64,000 nt of DNA from Rotaria socialis (GCA_905331475.1 CAJNYU010002348.1:274955-338954), one strand, 5' to 3'. Shown: positions 1 to 11,841, counted from the stretch's first letter. Translations and numbers: made by a program. Notes: a model not told the origin generated them from the sequence alone.

Positions 1-3
1 GAT

Positions 4-640
4 TATTTAAATCTAAGAAAAGTTTGTGCTCGATAGGTACCGCACAAACTAACCGACGTCCAAAAATAGCTGCGAATTCAATTTTGCCACCATTCGCTAA
101 AGAGATTCGAAGTAAGTCAGTCTCGCTGTGTATTTGACATTATTACTGGTGATGAATTTTGGTTCTACCATTATGATCCCGAATTAAAAGAACAATCAAA
201 AGTTTGGATGTCAACAAGTGATCCACGTTCAATCAAAATTCATCGAATCAAAAGTGCCGGGGAAAAGAATGGTGGATATTTTTTCATGAAATTCGGTTTA
301 ATTAAGTCTGTTTCATTAGAAACAGGTGCAATAGTGAATGCAAGCTGGTATGTCAATGCATGCTTACCACAAGTCTTCCAGGCTGTATCTGAACGAAGAG
401 AAACACGAGGTCTCATCTTTCATGATGATAATGCAAGGCGCCGCATTGAGCTTGGATTACGAACGAATTTTTGCTGGAAAATCATGTAGAACAGTATCCA
501 AATCCACCATTTATTATAGATTGCGACCTCTACCATGATTTCTCTCCCGTGATGTTTTCCCCAGAACTATGATCGGATTAGCGAATCTTACCATTTCTCA
601 CCATTTCTAAGTTAGTAAAATAAACTCATCATTGTTTCTG
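4..640 (+). pseudogene. Degenerate mariner-family transposase
   Basis: One frame from base 4 reads like a mariner transposase: LRKVCAR, then PHKLTD-QK, then TGDEFWFYHYDPE with the first catalytic Asp region, then FHDDNAR with the second Asp. Two in-frame TAG codons, at about 34 and 67, fall where mariners carry Trp (CARW) or another residue, so single-base decay is likely. A shift of one base after the NAR motif continues the homology (FLLENHVEQYPNPP) past another stop. The left part lies outside the window, and no terminal inverted repeats were found. Only about half of a normal transposase of roughly 345 residues is present. The copy is clearly inactive. Family assignment is firm; the subfamily is not determined. 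Confidence 0.85.
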
Positions 641-936
641 TTTTTGAACTCCAACAACCTTCGACGAATTTTTCTCCAAAACAAAATCATTAATGGTAGG
701 AGTAAAAAACTGATCACAGATTAGGATTCCCCGACCCCGACTCCGACTAACTTCGGTTGAACGTTTTCGAAGAGCCTTTGCCGAAATTTTTATTGGTTTA
801 GTGCATACTCAAATCTGATTGGTTTGACAAACAAACATAAACAAACTTTAAAGATATTTAAGTTGCGTATAATTCTTTCTTCTAGAAAAGGAAATAAACT
901 ATGGAAAATCGAATACCATTATTTTTTATCAACCAT

Positions 937-1019
937 CCCTAGTCCACTCTCCCCCGACAACTCCCCGGGGATTCGTCAGGGGACTCCCTGAAGATTCTTC
1001 TAGGGAGAGTTGACTAGGG
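937..1019. mobile_element. Short palindromic non-autonomous element, CCCTAGTC ends
   Basis: A GC-rich stretch in AT-rich DNA begins CCCTAGTCCACTCTCCC and ends with the near-complement GGGAGAGTTGACTAGGG. The whole 83 bp can fold into a hairpin and holds no ORF. Its ends match those of a larger element at 60055-60336, so the two belong to one repeat family. It is probably a deleted MITE. No clear target-site duplication was found. Confidence 0.6.
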
Positions 1020-1818
1020 ATTGTTCGTCTGATGAAGACCATGTGTTTTTAGAGTGTTTTGCAAAACTGAAAAGAAAACATGATCCACTCAATAGTAGAT
1101 TGTTGATTGTATGAATTTAAGTTAATCGACTTTCTCAATAGTTTTATTTGAAAAGGTCTCAGAAGGTCTCTCGATATGAAATTAAAACTTTGATACTTTT
1201 ATCAAATATAGTTTATTTATTGTTAATAAACAATGTCCTTATGAAGGAAGTGTTCAAAATGAAATATCACTTTTTGAGTCGCGCATATGTGTATTACGAA
1301 AATTCCAATTAGCTATGAGTACTCAGAAAATAGTTCACAATCTTAGATTACTAGTTCCAAGATACTGCATTTTTTGCAATTCTATTTGTGTAAATACAAT
1401 CGTTTTCTTTATCAACACTGAGAAACTAATATCAGAATAGGAAGAACAATAAAGTTTTCTTTATTTACACGCAATCAATTTCTTTAACACTGGTGTCTGT
1501 GGAAAGTTTCTTGTTGATACTGAACAAATCAGTGTTCACATGAAAATTTTAGGCAATCATTTTAAAAGCTGTCATAAAAATATAGAATTTTTAAAAGACA
1601 AAACTACTAGTGCGCACTGATCATCATACTTGAAACTCATTTGAATTGGCATGATGCAGATAGATCTGTATTTATAGAAAATTAATCGGATATAAGATTT
1701 TTCTCGTTAGCCGGAGAAGAACCAAAATAAGACCTACGGCATGGAATTATTTGGTTGACAACTTTTCATAGACATAGATGAAATAATAAAAGTGATAAAT
1801 ATTTTATTTCCCTCATAC
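1020..1818. other. Intergenic, no gene seen
   Basis: AT-rich sequence between the small palindromic element and the USP fragment. I looked here for the missing C-terminal exons of the USP gene on the minus strand and did not find them. Confidence 0.5.
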
Positions 1819-2462
1819 CGTTTCACAGTTAAGACATTTGGTTGTTGATACGAGAGTTCCTTGAAATAGTTCATGTATCCAAGTATCTTCGATTGGCGTA
1901 TTAGCAATAGCCATGTCATTATTACCATTTATACTGACTGATGTTCTAATATATTGTCCATCACCGTTCGATTGTCCATAATTATTAGTAACGGCAACAA
2001 CATTTGCTTTATTTCGTTGTTTATCGTGTTTTTCTTTTTCTTCTTTTCTTTCAGCTATAACACATAAATAATTAAAATCATGAGAAAAGAAACGTAAATT
2101 TCAATATACAAACCAAGTAAAATATCAGCACATGTATTCAATAAATGATTAAGAAATTCATGTGCATCTTGTTGCATATCATTATCAAATGTGCCTGCGA
2201 AAGAAATGATCATTAAAACTAAACAAGAATTTAAATATAACATACTATTTTCTTTTCGTAATTTATTAATAAATTTTTTGGGTTGTAATGCTCCAGTTCG
2301 TCGTTTACCAGAGATAATCATATGAAATAAATCTGCTAAACATGTTAACAAATTTTCTTTTTTACTCTTTTGTGTCGAACGATAATTTAATACACGTTCT
2401 CGAAATGGTTTACAAAAATAGAGAGCTTGAAGCACTGAATTACAATAGCACGTATTACCAAA
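1819..2462 (-). CDS. USP12/USP46-type deubiquitinase, partial
   Basis: Three exons on the minus strand encode the front half of a USP12/USP46 ubiquitin-specific protease. Exon 2462-2246 carries the cysteine box ([16 protein letters not shown], catalytic Cys) and [10 protein letters not shown]. Exon 2194-2114 carries [15 protein letters not shown]. Exon 2054-1819 carries [19 protein letters not shown], the start of the zinc-binding finger. The introns (2245-2195 and 2113-2055) are 51 and 59 nt with GT...AG and keep frame. In animals this enzyme works with WDR48/UAF1 to remove ubiquitin from signalling proteins and histones. The short N-terminal exon and the whole C-terminal half, including the catalytic His box, are not in the flanking DNA. 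The remainder either lies beyond the left edge across an intron of more than 1.8 kb, or the gene is truncated. Codons are intact in what is present. Confidence 0.85.
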
Positions 2463-5078
2463 CTAAAAGCAATCAATAGAAAATATTGTGAGTGACGGCA
2501 ATTTTTTGCTTTTTATGCAAATTATGAGATTTCGATTACTCAAATGGAAACCAAATCCAGATGCTTTCCCAAGAGTTTATTTTGTGATAGTTCTCTACCG
2601 ATTGAGAATTGTGACAAACTAAGCTCTTGGAAATATCATCATGGTTTCAGCATAAGAAACTGACATATTTTATAACAGACAATAAAGATCTTAGAGGTTT
2701 TATTCCAATAATAATAAAAATTAATTTCTTTCTACTCATACATTCACAAGACCAAGATAATGTTCATTGGAATTTTGTTCTACTATTGTATGACCAGTTG
2801 TATCAGATGAAACTCCATGACCCTGAAAAGAACTTGTATATTGAAGAAACGAAAGTACAAAAAACAAAATTCACCATTTTAAAACAAAACATTTGTTTCA
2901 TTCAAGTAAGATTTACTTCGCAGCATATGATATCTAAGGAGAAAAAATGAAAGTGATGGTTCTTGAACGAACAAATTGATTAATATTCACATTGAAAAAC
3001 GAAATGTTACAAATTGTCTCAAAGAAAAATAAATCCGTTTTCGATCGTGAAATTTGACGTTGAAACTATGAAATTTAAAATTATTGTATGTAATCTAAAA
3101 TGAATAACAGTTTTGATACAACATGAATATGATCAATCATATATCTTTAGTAATAAAAAATATTTTCGAACAATGATTGATAGATTTTTACAAGACAAAA
3201 AATAGTACCGATTATAGTTTTCATCTTCTTATGGACTTCATACTAATATTAATTCTGAACGACAAAATATTGACAGCCGAAATTCCAATTATTTACAATA
3301 AAGATAGAACGAAGACAGACTTTTTGAAGTTAAGCATTTTCTTGAGTGGAAAATAGACATTTTAAATTAAGTGTATCTGAAAATACAATTAATTTTAATA
3401 TCCTGTGGAAAATAGATAAGATTCATGCTTTAATCTAGTTACCGAATCTTAAGAGGACTTTTTTTTAGAAACTTCTAATTGCTAAGTAGAGAAAAACCCG
3501 GTGACTCATTTGATAAACCTAAAAGTTTTCGCAGAATATTAATCTATTTACAGAATTTCTTTTATGATTGAAAAAGGCAGTTTAATTAAAAAAAATAACA
3601 GACTGTGTCAGATTTAGAAACTTGACACTCCTGGCCAATTGAAAGGAAAAACGAAACAGCTACAATAAAACTCTTTCAGTAATGTAGGAAAATGCAATCA
3701 ACAAGACATAAACAGAAATAACAACGAGAAAGATTTTCCATTCATCTTAGAGAGATGAAATGCCAGACTATCCTCCTTTGGATTTATCTTAATTTCAAAT
3801 TTTTTAATACTTGTATAATTAAGTAAAAAGATAAACGTGAAGCACGCGAAGTACAAAGCATGCCGTTTCAGCTTTTATTTTTCTCGCTTATCTCTATCTC
3901 TATTTGAACAAGCGTGATAAAGTTAAACTTGATGCCAGATTCTACAGCATCCTTTGCTGTTGATTTTGTCCTAGCTGTCTAAACACAATAATTTATCACG
4001 ATCAGCATATTAGTTTGACATTTTGTTCCTATTACTTTAACACATGTTGGACGCATGCTATTTCCTATGAGGAATCACTTGTAAAAGATACGCGTAAGAA
4101 CGTACAGGCTTAGTCAAAGTCAGACAAGTTCGGAAGGCATATATGATCGTTGCGAGAGTCTTTGTTTTCGAAGAATGAACGATCACATTATCAGGTTTCG
4201 TCGGAATTCTAGAGAGTATGTATGAACTCCATCAGCATTACTCCTTTCCGATCGTACCCGATCGAGTAAAATTCACTTGAGTGTTTTAGTATTTTTCTCA
4301 GACTCAATTATAAAACTGAAACGAGAGAGGATAGATAATTAAAACAAAATGATGGTTAATTTGATGCTCTTCATAGAAATATTTTTACAAAGAATCCATG
4401 ACCTTATTTTTCTCATCAAAAGGATTTTAGTTGATAGTCAAATAGTTTACAGAGCTTTTCGTTCGTTTTAATAAATTAAGAAACTATGATTTTAAAAATT
4501 TGAATCAATCCAACATTTTATATACAATAAAAAAATCTACACATACGATCTAAATAGGTTATATCTTTCCTGTTTATATTCTTATTCAATATCTGATTAT
4601 CTTTATTCATTTTTAATTCTATCTATTAAAACGGTTTCCGTATGTTATCCAACATCTAAATTCGATAGGAAAGAAACATGAATAATTAATTTAAGTGAAT
4701 ATTAAAATATGATCGATGTGTTGTTTTTAGAATTTTTACATACCAAAACCAGATTACTACCTATATGAAAGAAAAAATAATTGATTTGTTAATTGAACTT
4801 CGATTACAATACGAATAGTGTAGAATTGATCGTATTAATCAAGATCACAATATTTCTGTTCCAATATAAATATTTCTATTAGACACGAATAATGATCGTT
4901 AAAAAATAATATTAATCATTTACGGATCAAACAATATTTGTGATGTTAGCAAATATCAAAAATCTAAAAATGAATCTGTATTATACAATGTGAATATTCA
5001 TAATAGATTGATTTTATTAAATCAATATTAGATAAAAAGAAAAATTATACAAAATCAAAGATAAAAATTTTAATTTAT
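2463..5078. other. Intergenic, no convincing gene
   Basis: About 2.6 kb of AT-rich DNA. An open frame at 2627-2950 (+) has low-complexity Lys/Asn/Ile content, no known motif and no splice-supported neighbours. I could not find the missing first exon of the USP gene here. Confidence 0.5.
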
Positions 5079-6646
5079 CTAAATATTTTCATTTTGAGGT
5101 GATTCACTGATTGGATTTTCTTCTAGAAATCGAATATTTCCTAAAACAAAAAATCATTAATTTAAACTTTAATAAAAACTATTTTACCTTTATGATGAGT
5201 ATTTTTCAATGTAAGTAAATCAGATTTTATTTTTAACTTGGCGATTTCAATACGAAATTGCGCTCTAAAATAATTCCAATAAAACAATTATCTATTTATT
5301 ATCAAGAATGTTTACCTATCTTGTGAATCTGTTATACCCATTTCAAGTAAAAGATTATCATTTAACATGAATAACGTTCGTCCTAAAATTAAAACAGAAA
5401 CAAAAAAATCAATTCATGTTATTACAACAAAATATTGAATTTCGTTCAATTAGTGTTTACCTGAACATTAAAAGATGTGATATTCGAATATATAAATTCA
5501 AGGAATTTTTCAAAGAGTTAAGTGAAATTCTAACAAAAGTCGAGTAAAAGAATTTTTAATGCAAAAATTCGATTAACTCACATTTGCTCGAATAGTAAAA
5601 CGGGCAATAAGCATAGTCTATGACAGTAAACATTCCTACTACTCTCACAGTTGTTTTCAACACGTTTCCTTTCGACCAAATTCAAAATTACGGAACATTT
5701 CAGCAAATTTAGTGATTAAAACTTCTATGAGAATATACTGGAATAGAGATCATGTCGAATCTTCATAATGCATGAAAATAAAAATTAATTCATGAATGCC
5801 ATTTATCAGTTCACTTAACTTTATATGAGCGATTCTTGAGTACAGATTTGTTTAATCATAAGTTTTAATGACTTGGCCACAGCGACATTTTGAATTTTAT
5901 TAGATAAATATGAGAAAACTGTTGAACATACGTCTGTAAATACACATGATAAGTCAAAGTCAATTAGACAAAAGGACCATGTAGGTGTAAATGCTGCACA
6001 GTGAGTCGTCAATATTGACATCAGTTGCAATAAAGAGCTGTTCACTTCATCAAAGTGTGCCTGTTTTTATTTTTTTTAAGTTTTGCTAATCTACACTGAC
6101 TATACCGAGTGGTATTGTTCATTTGGCTCAAACTTTATATCCCTAGTTCGCTATATTTCATCGATCAGCTGTAAATTTTCGACGGAAATTTAATAAAAAC
6201 TTTTGATTGCTACATGACTTTATATCTTTGACGTAATCATGATAAAGAAAAGACTAAGTCACACTATACTCGACTATGATTATTGTTCAAACCTGTAATA
6301 CACAATATAAAAATAATTGTGTATCTAGATCTACCATGATAAAAAAAAGTTTGTTAACGCAGCCTATCTGGGGCTAAAATGTGGAACTCACATATATCCC
6401 TTAGGCTTACTAAAAGAATTCAAAATAGTTCATCTGAAAAATCTACCTTGATTTCCAAAAAGTATAATTAGGTCACTGCCTATGTTTGTAATAGAGTATT
6501 AATTGTTAACTCGCATATTTAACAATGGCAGAGACTATTTGCTATGGTCTGTAATGGGCAAGCATTGCTTTTTTCGTGTAGTGCGTAATTAGTCATGCTC
6601 CGAATTAGCACAATTTTAAACTCATTAGTGTCTGTAATCANCCCCG

Positions 6647-6679
<33 letters not shown>

Positions 6680-7012
6680 CAAAAATCTCGTTTTTAAACT
6701 TACACTCACCATTTTCTTCGAAAATATATGTGAGTTCCACAAAACAAAAACAACATCTAGGTTTTAGCAAAAGTTTCATAGACTTAAACTCTATTTACAT
6801 ATGACATACCTCGTATTCCATGTGCTTTAAAAAAGCCGCCATATTTATTAAATAATTCAGGTAAACTATTTTTCATCCATTGTAATACTTCTGGATTAGT
6901 CCAAAAGCAAGCGGCCACACTTGTTGATTTCGATGGGCGTGTCTAAATTAAATCAGTAAATGTCAAATTGGAAATTTACATTATTAATGCATACACTTGT
7001 AGATGCTTCCAT
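5079..7012 (-). CDS. Small SAM-domain protein, Aveugle/SAMD10/SAMD12 type
   Basis: Five short exons splice in perfect phase to 357 nt, or 118 residues plus stop: 7012-6995, 6942-6810, 5382-5316, 5264-5188 and 5140-5079. The product is almost entirely one SAM domain. It runs from FWTNPEVLQWMKNSLPELF through KYGGFFKAHGIR and GRTLFMLNDNLLLEMGITD to AQFRIEIAKLKIKSDLL. The order and the 'GIT D..DR...EI.K...K.D' signature match Drosophila Aveugle and vertebrate SAMD10/SAMD12. In flies, Aveugle binds the SAM domain of CNK and links it to KSR/Raf in Ras-MAPK signalling; the same role here is inferred. Length agrees with Aveugle (about 106 residues). Intron 3 is long (1,427 nt) and contains a poly-C tract and an N; the other introns are about 50 nt. 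The exons are too short to stand out as open frames. The start is the first in-frame ATG, followed directly by a GTATGC donor. Confidence 0.8.
6642..6678. repeat. Poly-C tract beside an N
   Basis: Thirty-seven bases of C with a single G at 6646, directly after an N at 6641, inside the long intron of the SAM gene. The true length is uncertain because homopolymers of this size are poorly resolved in assemblies. It creates false poly-Pro and poly-Gly open frames on the two strands. Confidence 0.9.
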
Positions 7013-7150
7013 TCTTTATTTCGTCATCTGAAAAAAAATAATTTATCTTATACACAAGTTAAATTAAAATAAATATATGATTTATTTATTTCATCACAAA
7101 AGCCATAATGAAAATACTAAAAACAACAATGTTCGCTTGTCTTTCTACTC

Positions 7151-10100
7151 TTATTGACCATTTTTTTCGTTGGTAACAATTGGCCGTAAACATAAGGCAC
7201 AATTCGGTGTTGCATAAAATGCTTTTTGTAAGCATTTCTGATGAAATAAATGTGAACATGGTGTTATACATGTATTACCGATTGTTAAAATATTATGACA
7301 TATTGAACATATATCATTATAATTTTGAATTTGTTCTTCCGTAGCCAATGGTAAATGATTAACATTATCCCATGCTGATCTTCGATTACGTAGTATCTGC
7401 CAACCACGGCGGAAATTTTTTATTATATTTAAATGTGCATGTATAGCAAGCATAAATGCGCGTAATGCGCCTCGAGCCTCAAAACATAAAATATAGAATC
7501 CATTACAGAGCAGAAAAACGCCAAGAATAAATTCACAACATGATGTTATTGCTTTTATACGAAATATATATTCATCAAATGAATCAGCATTTGATAAACA
7601 ACGATATGCATCAAGTACATAAAGAGTATATTGAGCCAATGATGCGAGAAGGCGTACTATTAATTCCAATGAAAACGCTGTCACAGCTAAAAGCCATGTT
7701 GAAATGCTTGTTAAATTCCAGAGGACAGTGGTATAAGATATAATTATGAATAGAATCGATAAACACGTATAAATATGTCGATGATGAAATGAATGAAGGA
7801 AATTTCGAGAAAAATATAATTTTAACATTGATCTAAATAATTTCAGAAAAATAAATAATGACACAATTGAATTAGTACAGCTTCGCCGAATTTTATTTTC
7901 GCCGACTCCAACTTTGCCGAATATAATTTTCGCCGACGCCTATTTTCGCCGACTCCAACTTCGCCGAATAAAAATCTTCGCCGAAAAATATCGAATCAAA
8001 TTTGATCCATTCTAGATATAGAATTTTATCCTAACTAACTATTTTAATAGTGACTTCATTAATTAACCCCATCTGATTTGGTAACCAACTGACTTGGCAA
8101 CCAAGTCAATTATATCTGTTGCCTTGTTTAAACAGGTGCCAACAGGTGTAGATGTGAGTGTGGGCGTGTGTGGGTGTGGTTATGGGNACCAAGTCAGTTG
8201 GCTACCAAGTCAGTTGGTTACCACGTTAGATGGTTACCAAATCAGATGGGGTTAATTAATGAAGTCACTATTAAAGTAGTTAGTTAGGATAAAATTCTAT
8301 ATCTAGAATGGATCAAATTTGATTCGATGTTTTTCGGCGAAGATTTTTATTCGGCGAAGTTGGAGTCGGCGAAAATTATATTCGGCGAAGTTGGAATTTA
8401 CCACACAATTTATTTCAATAAAAATATCTCATGAGATTCGAATCATAAAAAGAATACCTGTCTGAAAATCCTTAAAGAATATAGATTAGCTAATTTTCTA
8501 GACTTTTGTTTTTCTAAAAATTTAACTCGTCTAGAAATACTAAATATTTTGAGAAGGTTATTAATTTCATTGTTGAGTTCCTTTCAATATTATTGCGTGT
8601 CTGAATATAATCTCATCGAATCAGTGTTTTTAATAGCTAAACAACTGCCGGGTATTTCTTCTTGAGAAACTTTTAGAAAAAGATGTTTTCAGCCAGGTGT
8701 TGCTTTTCTAAAGACAAACATAACGGAGTGCTGCGTGACATAGATTAAAAGAATGTTGGAGAGCTTTTGTATTAGTCTATTTTTTAAATATTGCATGACA
8801 AGAACTGGTCTGGGAATTTCGATGTTGTCTTGTAGGAAACAGTAAAAATTGTGCTTGAGCCCAAAACGTATTTTCTGCGGATGATGAAATTTATCGAACA
8901 TGTTTTACGCAGAAAGTATATTGCACTAGACTTTCAAATTTTTTACACATTATTCATTAATATGCTCAACTTCATAGCGTTCGGAACATTCGAAGGGTAT
9001 GAAATCCTTAGAACTACAAAGTCTCTTAAAGCTTTTTCATGATGTTTAATTTAAAAGAAGCTATCTTTTATTTTAGACGACCTACTCTTTTGTAGTTTAT
9101 TCACTTGTATTTGATCCAACATATAATAATATGTGGTTCTAGAAATAGGGGGAAATTTATTTGAAACTTTGAAGTACTGACGAGCCTCGAATGAATTAAT
9201 TCACAAATTTCGATTGCTGACAAAATTATTTTATTTTCCAAAATCATTAACTGGTTATGAACAATATTTGCAAGTAAAAGAAGCTGTTAGCGCAATCTCT
9301 GTAGGATTAAAATGTGAAACACGATAAAACTCCTTTTCTGAAATCCGTCTACTACGGTCTGTGGAGCTTCTCTGTCACGGCCTGTATTATGGTGTATGGT
9401 GTATGGAGTCTCTAGAGACCATCGCAGACTTCAGGAGCCATCATCGACCGTCACAAAGAAATTATTTAATTAATTCGGACTCAGTTTACAACTTGAAAAT
9501 TACAGTTTTATCTGTTTGTAATGTTGTACAGTAGCACTACGACATCCTATCCGATAGCAGACGGAAATTACGACAAATTTTCTTAGTGGCTAAAGGTTTT
9601 CTTTTAAATTATAAATGAATAAAGAGAGCTTTCTAAAAAGAACTATTTTTGCTTTGTTTTTTTTTAGAACAGAGTTCATCATTTCTAGAAATAATGCTAT
9701 TAAATCTCAATAATAAATTATTCCCTAGCTATATTCAAAACAATTCAATGTAGAACTTGAATAGTGTTGATCAAGACTTAAACATATATTCAATGTTGGC
9801 AGGGCTATTCATGTTTACATTAAAGATCAACTATAACAAAAAGAAAGAACTATTTCGCGTATTTGAGTATAGTCGTCGATTCTCTATCACGTCGGACTCA
9901 TTCTAAGAAATTATATGAAACAGTTTTTCTTCTTGCACAACCAAAAAATGCATATTTTATGTACTATACTCGGAATAAATTTGAAGTATGAGTATTTGTA
10001 GGAAGTTTGGTTTTGAAAGAAAAAAATATGCCTATCTATAAGATTTCATTTTTAGTCAAAATTTAGTTTGAAACTTAATTAATAATCTTACACAATAATA

Positions 10101-11702
10101 GAAGCTGAAATAAGAAATCTTTTTTTTTTTTATAGAATTGTGAATTGGGATCACTACAGAAAACAATTCATTAAGACCTTTATGAATAATTAATCTACCT
10201 TTTTTTATTATTTTCCATATTTTCTTCTGAATACTCATCGGTTTGATCAAATGCCATTTTTACTGTCATCATTTGCATTGCAACTTTAAATAATTCTGGC
10301 TCAAGAATTGTATGGAGAAGATGAAATAATGCAATAATAATTAAACTGAATGCTTTTAATAAAGGAATATGTCGTCGATTAAGATCAAGTCGAGTTAAAT
10401 TCGATTGAAAAAGTAAAAGAAAAAACATTATTCCGAAAACAGTACCGATTTGTTCAACATCGTCTGACCATAGACATAAACGACGAAATAAACGATGAGA
10501 AATTATTTTCATACCGTAAGAAACCACGCAAGCAAGACTAATCAAACTATAGAAAAGAATAAAGAGTTGATTAGCTATTTTTTGTTCAAAATACTCGTCT
10601 TACGTAAATGTTGTTTCTGTTCCATAATATAAAAGTGTAAAATAGATTGTTGTAGCGAATGTTTCATTATAATCCAACGTTATATTATTGTCAAGTGCAT
10701 CCATGTTTATCGTTGTATTTGCTACAAATGGAGTTGTATGCATTTGTCTTAATCCGAACGGTAAAATAATAATTTTAGTTAGCCAAAAAATTTTTAATAA
10801 TGTAACAAAATCTATTCGTTGTTGTAAAGAACTAACTAATGTTTGAATACCAAAATTTTCATATAAACTGATTAATTCATTGAGAAATCGTATTCTTATT
10901 ATATAAAATATTGTTTCTTGTTGAGAAATAATTAATCCAAATAAATGAACGCATATCCAAAGAAAATAATATAAATGAATTATGTATGTATGCAACTTCA
11001 ATGAAAATAAATAACGTGTGAAGAAGAATAACAATGGGGAAAATTGACATAAACGTTTTTCAATTTTATATGTATTAAGATGAGAACGTACATTTATCAT
11101 TTGAATATAAATCAATGAAAATATCAATTGAATTCCAAACGTATTTATTTGAAATGTTGACAGACGAACTATTTGATAATTTAGATAGATAGCAAATAAT
11201 GATATAATATAACTGTAGAAAACTACTAGACGTCGATTAGTACATAACAATAAAAGAATTAAAAGTATAAAACCTAGACAAAAAGAAGAGAAGAATTTAA
11301 TTAATTCTGTTTTGTTTGTGTTCATTACAGGATAATCTTACCTAAAACTGGTAGAGATAAAATTACATTCAGATAAATTAAATATTCAAAAAAATAGCTT
11401 TTTAATATATAACTAATTGGTTTAAACAATATTCGATGTTCTTTATCAATTATATCGATTGAATATTTTAAAAAAGAATTAATTAATGATGAAAATTGAT
11501 CGGTAAATAGATAATCATAAGCAAGTAAAAATGGTATTCGTAATAAACAATATTGTATGTAAGTAATTGTTTGTGGAGATAAAAATCGTTGAAAATGTTC
11601 AATATACGTCTTAAACTGTTCTGGTATGTCACTTCGTATTGAATGTTGAAAAAATTCTTCAATTACATTTACTTCATCATCACTATCATCTTCGCTATCC
11701 AT
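7151..11702 (-). CDS. Multi-pass RING E3 ubiquitin ligase, RNF145/RNF139 (TRC8) type
   Basis: Four exons (11702-11342, 11273-10604, 10546-10235, 7832-7151) join in phase to 2,025 nt, or 674 residues, close to vertebrate RNF145 (about 663-690). The N-terminus is acidic. It is followed by many hydrophobic helices of the TRC8_N type, including YYGTETTFTL, LLAVTAFSLEL and GVFLLCNGFYILCFEARGA. The segment RRGWQILRNRRSAW then leads into a C-terminal RING-H2 (CSICHN, ITPCSHLFHQKCL, CALCLRP) with all expected Cys/His ligands. TRC8 and RNF145 sit in the ER membrane and ubiquitinate sterol-regulated proteins such as HMG-CoA reductase; the same location and general role are inferred here. The second acceptor was chosen for its strong pyrimidine tract and 68-nt intron; a 35-nt alternative also keeps frame. 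The last intron is 2.4 kb and contains a fold-back repeat. Confidence 0.88.
7880..8398. mobile_element. Fold-back (long inverted repeat) element
   Basis: The left arm (about 7880-8110) and right arm (about 8188-8398) are inverted copies, nearly identical over about 200 bp with a few mismatches, so they have diverged slightly. Outer parts carry repeated units with TTCGCCGA and CGCCGACTCCAACTT; the left arm has one extra unit. Inner parts carry repeats built on GGTAACCAACTGACTTGG. The centre is G/T-rich and holds an N at 8187. There is no coding capacity. It lies about 50 bp from the acceptor of the last RNF145-like exon, inside the intron. Confidence 0.8.
8152..8186 (+). repeat. G/T-rich, telomere-like stretch in the fold-back centre
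   Basis: The loop of the fold-back reads as alternating GTG and TGTGGG motifs, with at least two TGTGGG units plus TGTGGTTATGGG-like variants, ending at the N. As I recall, bdelloid telomeres are built of TGTGGG repeats. The run is short and imperfect, so chance is possible. Confidence 0.4.
8401..10200. other. Intronic DNA of the RNF145-like gene, no other gene seen
   Basis: The large intron continues from the fold-back to the donor at 10234. It is AT-rich with several short open frames lacking known motifs. No tRNA or nested gene was recognised. Confidence 0.5.
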
Positions 11703-11841
11703 TTTGAATAAATATTTTAATCAAGTTGATCAAACACAATAATAAAAATAAAAATAATTATTATTATTATTATTGTTCACTTACTTTACCCCCCTAATAA
11801 TCATTTTGCTTATCATTGGTTAGAATAAATCAACCAATCGA

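Noticed and set aside
726-790. CCGACTCCGACTAACTTCGG stretch resembling the fold-back arms at 7.9-8.4 kb
   Set aside because: Similarity is limited to a few short CCGACTCC/CTTCGG words; too weak to call another copy.
2627-2950. 107-codon plus-strand frame
   Set aside because: Lys/Asn/Ile-rich translation typical of random AT-rich DNA; no motif.
5462-5540. Minus-strand frame ending at a donor just upstream of SAM exon 3, first taken as the N-terminal half of the SAM domain
   Set aside because: Its phase does not fit exon 3, whereas the exon at 6942-6810 fits in phase and completes the domain.
6519-6804. Poly-Gly and poly-Pro open frames on opposite strands
   Set aside because: Created by the poly-C tract and an N inside an intron.
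11307-11341. 35-nt intron between exons 1 and 2 of the RNF145-like gene
   Set aside because: It keeps frame, but a 68-nt intron with a much better pyrimidine tract (acceptor at 11274) also keeps frame and gives an exact codon total.
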